The position numbers and the translations under genes were made by a program. From Prorocentrum cordatum (Eukaryota; Sar; Dinophyceae; Prorocentrales; Prorocentraceae): a stretch of 64,000 nt of DNA. The stretch is from positions 491,032 through 555,031 of the forward strand of contig CAUYUJ010018060.1 in NCBI GenBank assembly GCA_963575745.1. The letters are read 5' to 3'. The notes below the pieces were generated by a model that was not told where the DNA came from, did not search any database, and was given only the letters and a program-made list of their open reading frames with translations. Positions 10,358 to 20,414 of the stretch are shown one piece after another. The stretch's first letter is position 1. Each line of letters opens with the position of its first letter.

Positions 10358-10627
10358 GGAAGGCATTAAGAACCCCCCCCCCCTTTTCCGGTGGATTATA
10401 ACGCCCCCGCACCCTGGAGCGTTATGGCCGCGCCGGAAGATCTGGGCTAGATCCTTGACATTCGTCACGACACCCTCTCTTGGCGTTAGTGGGGCGGCCG
10501 CCGATGGTGGATTTTGTTTTCTGTGTGCGGCGGGTGCTAAGTGTATCGTTCGGCAAAAACTGCCCGCCTGGAATATTGAGAAAACCGGGTGCTAAGAATA
10601 ACCCAGGGGGGGTTCTTAATGCCTTCC
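10358..10627. mobile_element. 270-bp MITE with 21-bp perfect terminal inverted repeats
   Basis: GGAAGGCATTAAGAACCCCC at 10358 is repeated exactly in inverse at the other end (10607-10627). The interior has no coding capacity and a run of C next to the left arm. The bases GCTAGTTG occur outside both ends (10348-10355 and 10652-10659), but not adjacent on the right, so a target duplication is not proven. It sits between two parts of LINE A. Confidence 0.75.
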
Positions 10628-10739
10628 TTAATTCCGGCGCGCTGGGGAGCTAGTTGGCAAGAAAAATCTCGACTGACTTTTTGGTGACTTTTGCTCGGTT
10701 GAAAATTATGTTCTCGAAATTCAACAATTCGTTAGAGCT
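10628..10739. other. AT-richer spacer between MITE and RT core
   Basis: A short stretch with TTTTTGGTGACTTTTGCTCG and CAACAATTCGTTAGAGC. No gene or repeat recognised. Confidence 0.4.
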
Positions 10740-11385
10740 CTAGCGCGAGCACAAGGCCGCGCCCAAGTACGGCGAGGCCAGGCGCTCCGCAGAGCGGCCG
10801 AAGGGCGACGCCGCCATGCAGGTGGCCCAGCGGTCCAGGTGTGCGGTTGGCACCAATGCAATGTTGCTTTCACAGAACAACCGCACGCGCGGCTGAGGAT
10901 TCGCCAACCACGGACCGCGTCTTGCCCGCATCGGCGCGCCAGAACGTCCCTGACCAGCTCTGGTATCAGGCCGGCGATGTGCAAGTCGCCACCGTTGTCC
11001 ACCATGCTTACGCGGAGGTCCGCGCACGTCCGCCGCACCGCCAAAGGAGCCCCCGGCAGTGCCAGGAGCGCGCAGGAGTGCGCCTCGACACACAGGCCGG
11101 CCACCCAGGAGGCGTACACCAGGTAGAAGGACACCGGCAGGGCCTGGCGGGGCCCCACAACACGAGGCAGGCGCTGTCGTCCATGAAGGTGGGGTCTGCC
11201 ACTCCGAGCGCGCGCTGCAGCACCGCGATGATGGGGTCGTAGCAAACTTGGAAGCGAGCCGCGGGCAGCCTCGCAAGGCGACTGCAGAACGCCCCTGGGG
11301 AACACAGCCGACCAACGCAACTTATAGATTTTCGCGTTCCTTGATCTTCGAGGCGCCAATATAGGATTTTGTGGACGAGGTTCAA
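10740..11385 (-). pseudogene. LINE A, reverse transcriptase core fragment
   Basis: On the minus strand the RT palm motif FMDD is at 11187-11176, preceded by CYDPIIAVLQRALGVADPT and, in another frame, by VPQG (RT block 4). After FMDD the reading continues as AGLCVEAHSCALLALPGAPL in a different frame. The order VPQG, then DPI, then F-x-D-D, then AGL.....K/S is that of non-LTR RTs. Frameshifts break it. The start at 11385 is only where the open frame begins; upstream RT blocks and an endonuclease domain are absent. Confidence 0.8.
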
Positions 11386-12190
11386 GTATCATTAAGCGTA
11401 GCGTGATGTATCACTTCGCTGATGTGGCGCCACAGCCGTGCGCTGCAGCACGCGCTATTGTACAGCATCGCTGTCGCATGCCGTGGATTGGACAGGGTGC
11501 AAATCTTGGGGTCGTTTTGGCGCTGTCGTGTGCTGTCTTGGCTCTTCGGCCCGCTTGGCTGTGGCCTGGGTGGACTTGGCCCCCTCTCGAAGGTCAGACG
11601 AGATGTTCGGTCGCTATTTGGGCCTTCTTGTTTATCGGCGACGCATGGCCAAACAGGATTGTATTGGGGCCCTCCTGAGCCGTTTGGGGGGGGGCCTCTT
11701 GGGGTTGTTATCGGCCGCCTTGCAACCGTTTGGGGCCCTCGCTGGGCTCCTCGGGCCTCCCTCCCACGCCCCCAGGCGCATTGGTTTGAGCCATCCTGAG
11801 TCGACGGGCTGAGGAATTCCACATAAAAACACAGAGTTGCCGCAACATTCTTATTGATCGTGGCCTTCCTGGACGCCCCCCCCGGTCTTCTCCCCAGTGT
11901 TTCGGTAGCTTCTCGGGCCTCCCTCTGGCGATTCCTGGGGTCTTTTTGGGGCCAGTCGGGGTGCCTCTTGAGGCAGTTGTGGGCCCTCTTGGCGGCTCTG
12001 GTAGTTTTCCTTGGCAATATTGGGCAGTGTGGGTATAAGGTTCCATCATCATCGTCGTCGTCACCATCATAGAGTTGGGTTTGGGCCCTCTTGGAGCCCT
12101 TTGGGGGCCCTTTTGGAGCCCTCTTGGAACCCTCTTGGGGCCCCCATTCGAGCCCTCTGGGGGCTCCCAGAAAGTTTCCGAGGGACATCC
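11386..12190. repeat. Degenerate CTTGGGGCCC-type repeat region
   Basis: Words such as GGGCCCTCTTGG, GGAGCCCTTTGGGGGC and TGCCTCTTGAGG recur, densest at 12080-12170. It is the first block of a dispersed family (also 13390, 29740, 45950, 57400). Short ATC/GTC triplets lie at 12045-12070. No gene is supported. Confidence 0.55.
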
Positions 12191-12440
12191 GGGGGGGTGG
12201 AGGAGGAGGTGGAGGGGGGGTGGAGGGGGGGGGAGGGGGAGGTGGAGGGGGTGGTGGAGGGGGGTGGTGGAGGGGTGGGTGGAAGGGAGTGTTTGGGGTG
12301 GGTGGGGGGGTTGGGACGAACCCCAGGGGAGGGGCGAAAAGGGCGGGGGGGAGAAGGGGGGAGGGAGCAGGGGGCCACAGGGCCAAATGGAGCAGGGGAG
12401 CGGCGGGCCACGACGAGGCAGGGCAGGAAAATCCTGCCCC
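12190..12440. repeat. G-rich purine tract (GGAGGTGGAGGG)
   Basis: Almost pure G/A/T with GGAGG and GGGGTGG words. It yields poly-Gly on plus and poly-Pro on minus. It is strongly strand-asymmetric and could form triplex or G-quadruplex DNA. Confidence 0.7.
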
Positions 12441-12659
12441 CCTGGTAGTTGCGCATGGGGGGAGAGCGTGCCCCTTTGCTTCCTTCCATTCTTCCTTCCG
12501 GCATTGCCTCCCTCCCTCTCTCCTCCTCGCCCCCCCCTTCTGTCGATGGTCCGCCCTGCCCCTCCTACTCCTGCCCCCCTCCTTCCACGACCCTTCGACA
12601 CGCCCGACCTGTGTACCTAGGCGGTGTTCCCTGCGGCAGTCCTGGTGGGCCAACGTACT

Positions 12660-12960
12660 GCGTCCGGGTAACCAGGTACAGCCTGTACCTGTAGAAGCAA
12701 TTTGGCTTTTACAGGTACTGGCTGTACCTGTAGAAGCAGTTTGGGGTAAACAGGTAGAGGCTGTACCTGTAGAAGCCGTTGTCCCTTCAGGTACTCCCTC
12801 GGGGTAAACAGGTACAGGCTGCACCTGTTTACCCCGCTCGTTTGGTGTGTGTTTTTGTCGAAGGGAAAGGGGGTAAACAGGTGCAGGTCGTACCTGTAGA
12901 AGCAGTTTGGTTTCTAAAGGTACTGGCTGTACCTGTAGAAGCAATTCTTTACGCTTCGCG
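12660..12960. repeat. Palindromic minisatellite with AGGTACAG..CTGTACCT
   Basis: About six imperfect units of CAGGTACAGGCTGTACCTG, each followed by TAGAAGCA.TTTGG or GGGGTAAA. Each unit is itself a hairpin, so the array is a row of small palindromes. A separated block lies at 13985-14110. Confidence 0.8.
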
Positions 12961-13149
12961 TATCCCCACCAGCCCATCTCAAAACAGCAACTCTTGCGAA
13001 GCATGCCGACAGTCGTGTTTTTCAGGCGTGTTTCCGCCTGCCCCCGCATATCTCCCCTGTTCCTCCTTCCTCCCGCCTCCTTGTACATCCTCCTTGTGGT
13101 GGGAGCGGGAGAAGGACGAGGCGGAGGAGGAGGGAGAGAAAGCGCTCCT

Positions 13150-13395
13150 CGTGGTTTGAGTCGTTTGGGGTTTCTTGTCCTGGTGTGAGTCGTTCGGGCC
13201 CTTCTTCCTGGTGTGAATCGTTCGGGCTCTTCGTGATGTGAGTCGTTCGGGCTCTTCGTCCTGGTGTGAGTCGTTCGGGTCTTCGGGCCCCTCGTGGTGT
13301 GAGTCGTTCGGGCCCCTCCTCCTGGTGTGACTCGTTCGGGCTCCTCGTGGTGTGAGTCGTTCGGGGCCCTCGTCGTGGTGTGAGTCGTTTTGGGA
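13150..13395. repeat. GTGTGAGTCGTTCGGGC minisatellite, block 1
   Basis: Units of roughly 24-36 bp begin TGTGAGTCGTTCGGG and continue CC(C)CTCGTCCTGG or CTCTTCGTGG. About nine copies. Block 2 of the same unit lies at 13868-13985, beyond a CCTCTTGG block and a GTA microsatellite, so the two blocks look like one array split by insertion. Confidence 0.8.
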
Positions 13396-13690
13396 GCCTC
13401 TTGGAGGCCTTTTGGGGCGTCTTCGGGGCCTCTTGGCGGCCCCAGGGGCTTCTAGGAGCGTCTTGGGTGCCTTGGGGGAGCCTCTTCGGGCCTCTTGGGA
13501 GCCTCTTGGAGGCCGTTTGGGGCGTCTTGGGTGCCTCTTGGCGGCTCCAGGGGCTTCCAGGAGCGTCTTGGGTGCCTCGGGGGAGCCTCTTGGGGCCTCT
13601 TGGGCGCCTCTTGGGGGCATCTTGGGGGCCTCTTGGAGGCCTCTTGGGGCCTCTTGGGACTCTTTGGGAGGGGTCTGGGAGGAATCTTGG
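13390..13690. repeat. CCTCTTGGGGGC repeat block
   Basis: Tandem 11-15-bp words (GCCTCTTGGGG, GCGTCTTGGG, GGAGCCTCTTGGAGGCC) with two longer near-identical halves carrying GGGGCTTC.AGGAGCGTCTTGGGTGCCT. Same family as 29740-30370, 45950-46235 and 57400-57560. Confidence 0.75.
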
Positions 13691-13779
13691 GGCCATCTGT
13701 CGGGCGATCGATCACAGATGGGGCGAGCACTTTTCTCCCCCCCCCCGTCGGGGCCAGAATCCTCGTGAGGGGTGTCGAA

Positions 13780-13875
13780 TAGTAGTAGTCGTAGTAGTAG
13801 TACTGGTAGTAGTAGTGGCCGTGCCACCATGCGTAGAAGTAGTAATTGTAGAGGTAGATGTGGTAGTAGTGTGAG
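13780..13875. repeat. (GTA)n microsatellite
   Basis: GTAGTAGTCGTAGTAGTAGT and further TAG/GTA triplets. No gene. Confidence 0.8.
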
Positions 13876-14110
13876 TCGTTCGGGGCCCGCGTCGTGGTGT
13901 GAGTCGTTCGGGCTCCTCGTGGTGTGAGTCGTTCGGGCGCCTCGTCCTGGTGTGAGTCGTTCGGGCCCCTCCTTGTGGTGTGAGTCGTTTTGGCTTCTAC
14001 AGGTACTGGCTGTACCTGTAGAAGCAATTTGGGGTAAACAGGTTCTTGCTCTACCTGTAGATTTGGCTTGCCTCCCCCCCCGTGTAGTGGTCGACCTGTA
14101 GAGGTTGACG
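13868..14110. repeat. Second blocks of the GTGTGAGTCGTTCGGG and palindromic minisatellites
   Basis: 13868-13985 repeats the TGTGAGTCGTTCGGG unit. 13985-14110 repeats the AGGTACTGGCTGTACCTG hairpin unit and GGGGTAAACAGG. The order of the two arrays is reversed relative to 12660-13395, giving a mirror arrangement around 13.4-13.8 kb. Confidence 0.7.
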
Positions 14111-15130
14111 GGTGTACCTGGCCCCCCTGGTGGTCCATGTGGGTATGGCGAGCACGGGTTGGGGGGGCAGTCCAGGAGCCTCTGTGGGGTACCGAGCTGA
14201 CCTTTGGCGCCCCCGTGCCCTGCTGCGCACGATTTGGGGGCGGGGGGGGGCGAGCACCAAAATACGGGGATTGCTGAGTCCTCCTTCGGGCCTCTGGGGG
14301 CCGCCCGAAGTGCGCCTCGACTGGATCTCCTTTGCAGGCAATTCAAGTCGATCGAAACACCGACGAGGAGGGTGGGAGGAGGAGGAGGAGGAGGAGGAGG
14401 GAGGGGGGGGGAGGAGTAGGAGGAGGAGAGAGGAGGGAGGAGGAGGCGGAGGAAGAAAATGGAGGTCCCCTGGAAATTACTAGAGGAGATTTAGTAAGAG
14501 AGGGAATGAGTTAGGAGGGAGGGGCAGGAGAAATGCGAAGAGGAGGACGGGGGAGGGGAGAGCGTAGATCTCCCGTCAGCTTCGTCTCGGGCATTCTCGG
14601 AAGCACTAGTAGAAGGAAATCTTCGAGGGGGGGCAAGATGTGCTCGCGGGCGTCTCAGAATTCTGATATTTTGAGGGGGGGAAGCGCACGGAAGAGGCGC
14701 AAAGCGTATGCAATGCTACCGGTTCTCACATGATGACAACAACGATGAACTTGGGCAACAAAATCTCTAGTGCCTGGGGCTTCCATTGGAGAGGTGGCGG
14801 GTTCCCCCCACGATTGCGGTACGTGTTTCCGGGCCATGGCTCATTGGTGAGCCCCCCCATCGATAACCTCGCCCTCCGAAGAAAGGCCGTTGTACGCAAT
14901 GCTCCGAGCTCCGTCGGGGTACTCCTGTGATCGATGGGTCAGGCGCCTGGCCGGGCGCTCGGGCCTGGGTCGCAGTCGTGGCCGATACGTGCTCGCCGCC
15001 CCTATCCCCTTCTTCCCCAGCCGCCTCGCCCCCCTTACATTCCCTTACATCCTCTCCCACTTCCTCCTCCACTTCGTTTTCTTTTTCTCCCTTCCACACC
15101 TTCCGTTGCCATTGTGGGTCAGCCCTTTAC
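14111..15130. other. No gene recognised; GGA tract inside
   Basis: A GGA-rich tract lies at 14365-14460. The rest (14110-14365 and 14460-15130) shows no recognisable protein or long repeat. Confidence 0.4.
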
Positions 15131-15139
15131 GGTTCGTAC

Positions 15140-15500
15140 CCTCACCATCGTTATCACCGTCCTCATCATCCTTATCATGCTCATCTTCTTCTCCATCATC
15201 ATCAGCATCATCATCATCATCATCATCACCGTCATCATCCTCACCACCATCAGCATCAGCATCATCAACATCATCATCATCACCATTGTGCTCATCATTA
15301 TCATCAGCATCGTCGTCATCATCACCATCAATATGTCCATCATCATCGTCGTCATCATTATCAGCATCATCGCCAGCATCATCATCATCGCCGACATCAT
15401 CATTGCCACCGTCATGTTCAATACTATCAGCTACATCGCCGTTACCATCGTCGTCGTGGACATCCTCCACCCAGTCATCATGAATCTCATCATCATCGTT
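15140..15500. repeat. (ATC)n/(CAT)n imperfect microsatellite
   Basis: ATCATC-type triplets over 350 bp with scattered substitutions. Similar to 5040-5345. All long frames here are poly-His, Ile, Ser, Met or Asp. Confidence 0.9.
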
Positions 15501-15839
15501 GTGCCTGTTGCCGCCGCCGTCGATACCGTGGTCATGGGTATCTCGTGTCCAGCAGGACGGACGTTTCTGCGCGGTTGAGTTCGGTCACACGCGCCCTTTC
15601 TCTCGCTCAGAACATGGTTGAATCAGGTTTGTCAACCAGGTGCGAGCGGGTGGCTGGGCGGTTCGCACGAGCATGGGAGCGGCCACGCACGGATGTTGCT
15701 CGGTGGGTGAATTTTAGCCCGTCGATGCCACCCCATCGGTTACACAGAGTTAGTGTATTGGGCCCAGTGGCAGATATCGGAAGATATCAGTTGCCCCTCC
15801 TCGATCACCATCACAATGTCCTTGTTCACTCTCCTGACC

Positions 15840-16195
15840 TCTCTTTCTCCCCCCCCCTTCCCTCCCCCCTCCCCTCCCCCCCCCCTCCTCTCTCGATCAT
15901 GCACCCTTCCTTCGGCCTCCACTCGTCGAGTCCTCCCTTCCCCCCTCCATCCACTGGAATCCTTCAGGCTTCGAGTTGTATACTTGTCTCCCTATTCTGG
16001 TCCCACAAATTCCACCCGCCGCCCGTCGCCCCATCCTTCGCCCCTGGTGTGTCCCCCGCCATGCCCACCGCCTCTTTCGGCGGCCAGGTTTGCGTCGGGG
16101 GGCCTTTTCGAGTTGCTAGGAGGAGGAGGAGGAGGAGGAGGAGGAGGAGGAGGAGGAGGAGGAGGAGGAGGAGGAGGAGGAGGGGGAGGAGCTTG
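15840..16195. repeat. Pyrimidine tract and (AGG)n microsatellite
   Basis: C/T-rich run at 15840-15895 and a nearly pure (AGG)n run at 16120-16184. Between and after them no gene is convincing. The open frame to about 16990 is Ser/Pro/Ala-rich without motifs. Confidence 0.85.
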
Positions 16196-17450
16196 GTGCC
16201 CCTCAGTCTTCCAGTCCGCGCCAGCGGACCATCTGGTCTCATTGGGTATCCTCCCTGCCGCATTCGCGGCCTGCGTGCTGTCACCTCGCAGCGCACACGC
16301 AGGCGTTTTCTTCTCCCGCGCACGAGCGGGCCCGCCGTGCCCCGCGCACGCACTTCGCTTTGCGGCCCACCGCTCTGGCACGAGCCCGGCTGTGGGATTG
16401 CCTGCGGTCGCGCCCTCGCGATTGCCGCTGCCTTCTGCTGCGCCCCCGCGCGCACCACCTCCTGCAGGGCCCGCCGCCCCTGCGACGTGCCGGCTATCTC
16501 TGTCTCTCTCTCCCGTGCCGGCTGGAGAGTTGGCAGCACTGGTGGGAGAGAGAGCTCCCCGCTCTCGTCAGCGCCGGCTCGCTCGGCCCGGGCAACTGCT
16601 GCTCTGCCTCCCTCGCGCCAGCACGCTGCACCCCCATACCCACTTTGCCGTGCCGTCGCGCGCCATGTCGGAGTTTGCCATGTCGCACGCTGGCTTGACG
16701 GGAATCTCGCCGCCCCGCCCTCCCCCTGAAGCCGCTAGCTGCCGCTTCAGCGCACGCAACTTGGGGCACACACCTCTTGCAGTCGCCTCGCTGCTACACG
16801 GAGCCCCCGCTCGCGCCACGGGGCGGGACCACCTTTGCTTGTCCTCCTCGTGTTCCGTTCTTCCTCTCTCTCTCCCTCTCTCTCCCGCTATATGTCCCCC
16901 CCCGCTGTGTCGCGAAGCATGCCAACCAAATAGGCTTCGGGAAAGGCTTCTGAAATTATTCAGAAGACTGGAGGACTTCGGAACCTTCTGAGAAAGCCCT
17001 GGCCCCCTCTGCTTGTCCCGAGATCCGAACTTACGAGCAAATAGCAGAATTGTGAAACGTCACGACAAGAGCCCTACACACTAGACCCCACTTTCTGCAA
17101 CATTTTTCGAGCCGCATCGGTTGGTGAGGGTACCACTGTTGTGAAACACATGAAGCGTATTTTTGCTTGGATTGGCAAATTTCTTCGCGCGGCCTTCCCG
17201 CCACTCAGCTGTTTTGTCAAGCAGTGCTGGGCCGAAAAGGCGTGCAATCGCGTCCCGACTTGCGCGAAACGCAGATTTCCTTTCGGGCCCCCTTTCCCCA
17301 TCCATACGAGGAACCCTTGCCAGAGCCTCTTGCAGCGCCCGGATCTAAGGCTCCCTCGTTGGGCGCAGGGGCAATAATAGGGGGAATAGACTCTGGGAGG
17401 AATGCATCGACTGAGAAGGAGCCGACCACACCACCCTTTCCAGAAACGTT
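16196..17450. other. No gene recognised
   Basis: Several open frames on both strands, none with a known motif. CTTC(T)GAGAAG-like words occur at 16935-16995. An AT-richer patch lies at 17040-17200. Confidence 0.35.
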
Positions 17451-17452
17451 CG

Positions 17453-17505
17453 GATTCGCCATCAGGGGCTTATCGCCGCTCTATCGGCGATGTATCGCCG
17501 ATTAT
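17453..17505 (+). repeat. Palindrome repeat copy (ATCGGCGATGTATCGCCGAT)
   Basis: Near-perfect 20-nt palindrome at 17483-17502 inside a ~50-bp block shared with 491-545. Confidence 0.6.
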
Positions 17506-17689
17506 GTGTCGATGCATCCCGCCCTGGCCCAAGGTGGCCCCAGATTTTCGCTCCATTTCTGGCCCCCTGGGGCCCTCTGGACTCCTCGTGAGGGGTGCTC
17601 TTGGGGCCGTGAGGGCTTCCTGGAAAATCCTGGGGGCAAGTTGGGCCAGGGGTGCTCCTAGCAGCACCCCTCCCACGACCAACTCCTGG

Positions 17690-17800
17690 GGTGCGTTCTG
17701 ACAGCATCTTGAGGCGAATCCAGCAGTGGCGACGGGGGCTTTCCAGGAGGCCGGACAAGGTAAAAACGAGGGAAGTGTAGGGGTATGGATACCTTCCCCT
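17690..17800 (-). repeat. Dispersed repeat 'GCCTCCTGG..GCCAC.GCTGGATTCGCC' (minus copy)
   Basis: Read on the minus strand it matches 48885-49010: ACCCATACC.CT.C, CGTTTT, GGGCCTCCTGG, GCC.CCGT.GCCAC.GCTGGATTCGCC, CTG.CAGA.CGCACCCC.GGAG. Shorter relatives are near 19920-20010 (+), 33765-33830 (-) and 51770 (+). Confidence 0.65.
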
Positions 17801-17930
17801 GAGATCTTGGCACTGCAATTTTTTCGAGCCGGGCGTTTTTGCCATTTCTCGCGCCCAAGAACCATCGTAGATCGATCCGGGCGTGATTTCGTACGATGTT
17901 GCAGCGTTTTCGCCACGTCGGATCTCAGAG
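17796..17930 (+). mobile_element. CTGAGATC-ended MITE, copy 1 (internally deleted)
   Basis: Begins CCCCTGAGATCTTGGC, then TTTTTTCGAGCCGGGCGTTTT, CCATTTCTCG, AGATCGATCCGG, GTGATTTCGTACGATGTTGC and ends CGCCACGTCGGATCTCAGAG. Ends are inverted repeats around CTGAGATC. Compared with copy 2 it lacks about 40 bp in the middle. Confidence 0.75.
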
Positions 17931-18024
17931 TCTCCCCCTCTGATCACCAGGGCCCCTCCCCCAGCTCGCCGCCTGCACCGAACGCCCCGGCCCTCCCCCA
18001 GCAGGCCCCGCCGTTAGACCGCCC

Positions 18025-18245
18025 TCCCCCCCCTATTCCTCCTCCTCCTCTTCCTCCCCTCTCCTCCTCCCTCCCTCTTCCTCCCCCTCCTCCTCCCTCC
18101 CTCCTCCTCCTCCTCCTCCTCCTCCTCCCTCCTCCCTCCTCCTCCTCCTCCTCCTCTCCTCCTCCTCCTCCTCCTCCTCCCTCCTCCTCCCTCCTCCTCC
18201 TCCTCCCTCCTCCTCCTCCTCCTCCTCCTCCTCCTCCTCCTCCAT
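18025..18245. repeat. (CCT)n microsatellite
   Basis: Long CTC/CCT run with few interruptions, giving poly-Pro/Ser/Leu on plus and Gly/Glu/Arg on minus. Confidence 0.9.
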
Positions 18246-18249
18246 CCCC

Positions 18250-18405
18250 TCGTCCTCTCGCCGCTCCGCGCCTCCCGGGGCAGGCGCAGCCCTCCGGGGA
18301 GGTCCACGCGCAGCGACGGTCGGCGGCGGCTTCGACGCTGTCCATGTCGAGCAACGTGAAGCTGCCAGACTTCATCAAGGCGGGCCGCTCTGGGGCTACA
18401 CCTGA
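18250..18405 (+). CDS. Candidate exon ending in SSNVKLPDFIKAGRSG
   Basis: After the CCT tract a GC3-rich frame reads Leu-Pro-Gly-Gln-Ala-Gln-Pro-Ser-Gly-Glu-Val-His-Ala-Gln-Arg-Arg, then Ser-Thr-Leu-Ser-Met-Ser-Ser-Asn-Val-Lys-Leu-Pro-Asp-Phe-Ile-Lys-Ala-Gly. It runs straight into MITE copy 2 at 18414. The texture is protein-like but no family is recognised. The gene may be interrupted by, or spliced before, the MITE. Confidence 0.3.
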   Translation, partial: SSSRRSAPPGAGAALRGGPRAATVGGGFDAVHVEQREAARLHQGGPLWGYT

Positions 18406-18413
18406 CCCGTGTT

Positions 18414-18587
18414 CCCTGAGAATCTGGCGACTCAATTTTTTCGAGCCGGGCGTTTTCGCTCCATTTCGGGACCGGGGACCTTCACAGATCTATCCGGCTC
18501 GAAAAATTACGCAGAAAGACGGGGTCCCGGGGGTTGGTCGTGATTTTTTGCGATGTTGCAATTTTTTTGCAACGTCGGATCTCAGGG
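18414..18587 (+). mobile_element. CTGAGATC-ended MITE, copy 2 (fullest)
   Basis: 174 bp: CCCTGAGAATCTGGCG at the left and ACGTCGGATCTCAGGG at the right. Subterminal TTTTTTCGAGCCGG and CCGGCTCGAAAAATT are also inverted, so the element folds back twice. Near the right end GATTTTTTGCGATGTTGCAA is itself partly palindromic. Confidence 0.8.
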
Positions 18588-18599
18588 TCAGTGCAAGCC

Positions 18600-18765
18600 C
18601 GGGTCGGTCAGGCTTTGCAGGGTCCTTCAGAGTCCTGCAGGATCCTGCGCAGTCAGGGCGCCCGATCTGGGATGGCAGCATTCTGCAGAGCCAGGGGTGC
18701 ACTGGCCCGGGCTTGCGCGCAGGATCCTGCAGGATTCTGCAGGATCCTGCGACGCCCGAGTGACC
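18600..18765. repeat. GCAGGATCCTGC palindromic repeat cluster
   Basis: GCAGGATCCTGC and GCAGGATTCTGCAGGATCC recur at 18636-18655 and 18718-18755, within a larger imperfect inverted repeat whose arms contain GCAAGCCCGGG (18592-) and CCCGGGCTTGC (18706-). Confidence 0.65.
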
Positions 18766-18842
18766 CAGGTTTGCCTTGACCCGGGTCAGTAGATCCCCGA
18801 CCGCTGCCTCGCCCGGTAGCAAACAGTGGGAGCCTGGCATGC

Positions 18843-19010
18843 CCTCGGAATTCTGTCTTTCGCGCGTGCCATCCTCCGGTGTAGTCGATCACACAGCGCG
18901 GAGTTAGGGTCGATTCATTAGCGTCGGCTGCCGTCGAGTTGCGTCGGTTCGCAAGAGCCAGCAAGGTGGCACGGGAGGCCCCCACGCGCTGCCGCAGAGG
19001 CCTCGGCGAG
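18843..19010 (+). repeat. Dispersed repeat, copy 2 (partner at 2262-2450)
   Basis: Shares CCTCGGAATTCTGTCTTT, GCGTCG words, CGCAAGAGC and GGGAGGCCCCCA with the first copy. Just downstream, 19075-19130 read on the minus strand (GCCTCGTTCC.TATT.AGGG, AGGTCAACGCCCCGACTGT) matches 53488-53540. Confidence 0.6.
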
Positions 19011-19584
19011 CTTGCGTGCTCGGGGCGCTGAGAGCCTGTGTTGCAGTGGAGGCGAGGGCGGGGTGCGACAGCGAGGGGATACACAGTCGGGGCGTTGACC
19101 TAAGGAGCCCTGAATAAGGAACGAGGCTCTATGTTTCCATGAGTGAATTTTCGATCCCCCATGGAAAACCAGAATACGACCTAAGGCGAACTGTAACACA
19201 AGCGGGGAAGGTGCGGGGGAGGGCGAGGAGTTGCGAGGACGAGGAGGGACGGGCGGGGGATCGCGACGGAGGGGGAGGGAGGGTGATGGTGGAGGGTCGA
19301 GGGGGGCGTGAGGCTGAGGAGTGCGGTGGTGAAGAGACGAAAGGGTGGAGGAGAAAGAGCTTCTCTCGTATCCTGAGTATGCCCTGGCTGTTTGTTCTCG
19401 TTTTAATAATTCAGCGTCTTGGAAATCAGTGTTCAGGATCTTTCAGGCCCCGGCAACAACATGCTAATAACGCTAACACTCACGCGTACAAGCGATTCGT
19501 TTGTTCTCCGTGTTTTGCTATGTACTTGCATTGGTTTCTGATCAGTTGATTGCGTTGAGTAGCATTGCCGTCTAAGACGTCTTC

Positions 19585-19880
19585 AGTTTCTTCTCCTTGG
19601 GTCTAGTCCTTCCTGTTGTAATTTCGTGTTTGTTTTCTTTTTGCTCCTTTCCTGCCGTTGCTGCTGGCTGGTCGCGGGGCCTCCCGGTTCGCGCCCGTTG
19701 TAGACTGGTGTTCGGGAATGTCTGTTTGCCTTTTAGCCCTGCGCGCGGAGCGGGAGGAACGGGAGGCAGCAGGAGCAGGAGAGCGGCAGCGAAGGCCGAA
19801 AACACGCAAAAAACGTACAGTGTTAGCGTTTATGGCCCAGATGCAAAGTGGCAAAAGAAAACGCCAAGGCTGTTAGGGGA
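19585..19880 (+). repeat. Dispersed ~290-bp repeat, copy 1 (partner at 40165-40420)
   Basis: Both copies contain TTCTTCTCCTT.G/CGTC, GCTG.TGGCTGGTCGC.GGGCCTCC, GACTGGTGTT.GGG, TTTTTAGC and GCGGAGCGGGAGGAACGGGAGGC.GCAGGA. The intervening sequence diverges. No protein motif. Confidence 0.7.
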
Positions 19881-20261
19881 ACAGGTACCGAACACCGCTG
19901 CTCGTTCTTCCCTGAAGTCCTCGTCACCACGGCTGGACTCTCCTCGAGACCGTGGTCAGTGTGCACCCTGGGCGAGGCCCAGGAAGTAGCTGTATGGGTA
20001 CTTTTGGGTTCCCACGGAGGGGCGGTCCCGGTTGATGTCGAAGAGTCGGCGGCGAACGCTCAGTCCGTCTTCCATCCCCCCCTGGGTCTGGGTCAGACGA
20101 GCGAGCAACCAGGGTCTGGGCAACCTGGGTCTGGGCCTTGCCTGGCGCCTCGCCCCAGTCACCCCGGCGCCCGCGGTTCGCCCAGGGTGTTCGCTGGCAG
20201 CAGCCCGGGGTCCGCACATGGGCCGTGACCTTCCGCCGCCTTCTGGTTGCCCGTCCTTCTC

Positions 20262-20332
20262 CTCCTCCTCCTCCTCCTCCTCCTCCTCCTCCTCCTCCTC
20301 CTTTTCTTCCTCTTCCTCCTCAAAGTCCCCAG
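20262..20332. repeat. (CTC)n microsatellite
   Basis: CTCCTC run with a TTCTTCCTCTTCC end. Confidence 0.9.
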
Positions 20333-20414
20333 ACAGTGCTTGCACTTAGAGTCTCCCCTCTGCCTATACCCCAGAGTTGGAGTGGGCTTTCCCGGGCTTC
20401 CGCCACGCTGCGGG

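Noticed and set aside
13150-13990. CRISPR-like array
   Set aside because: Units are contiguous with no unique spacers, and the setting is eukaryotic.
16120-16990. Gly/Ser/Pro-rich ORF following the AGG tract
   Set aside because: No motif, and the overlapping minus frame is equally open; composition alone explains it.
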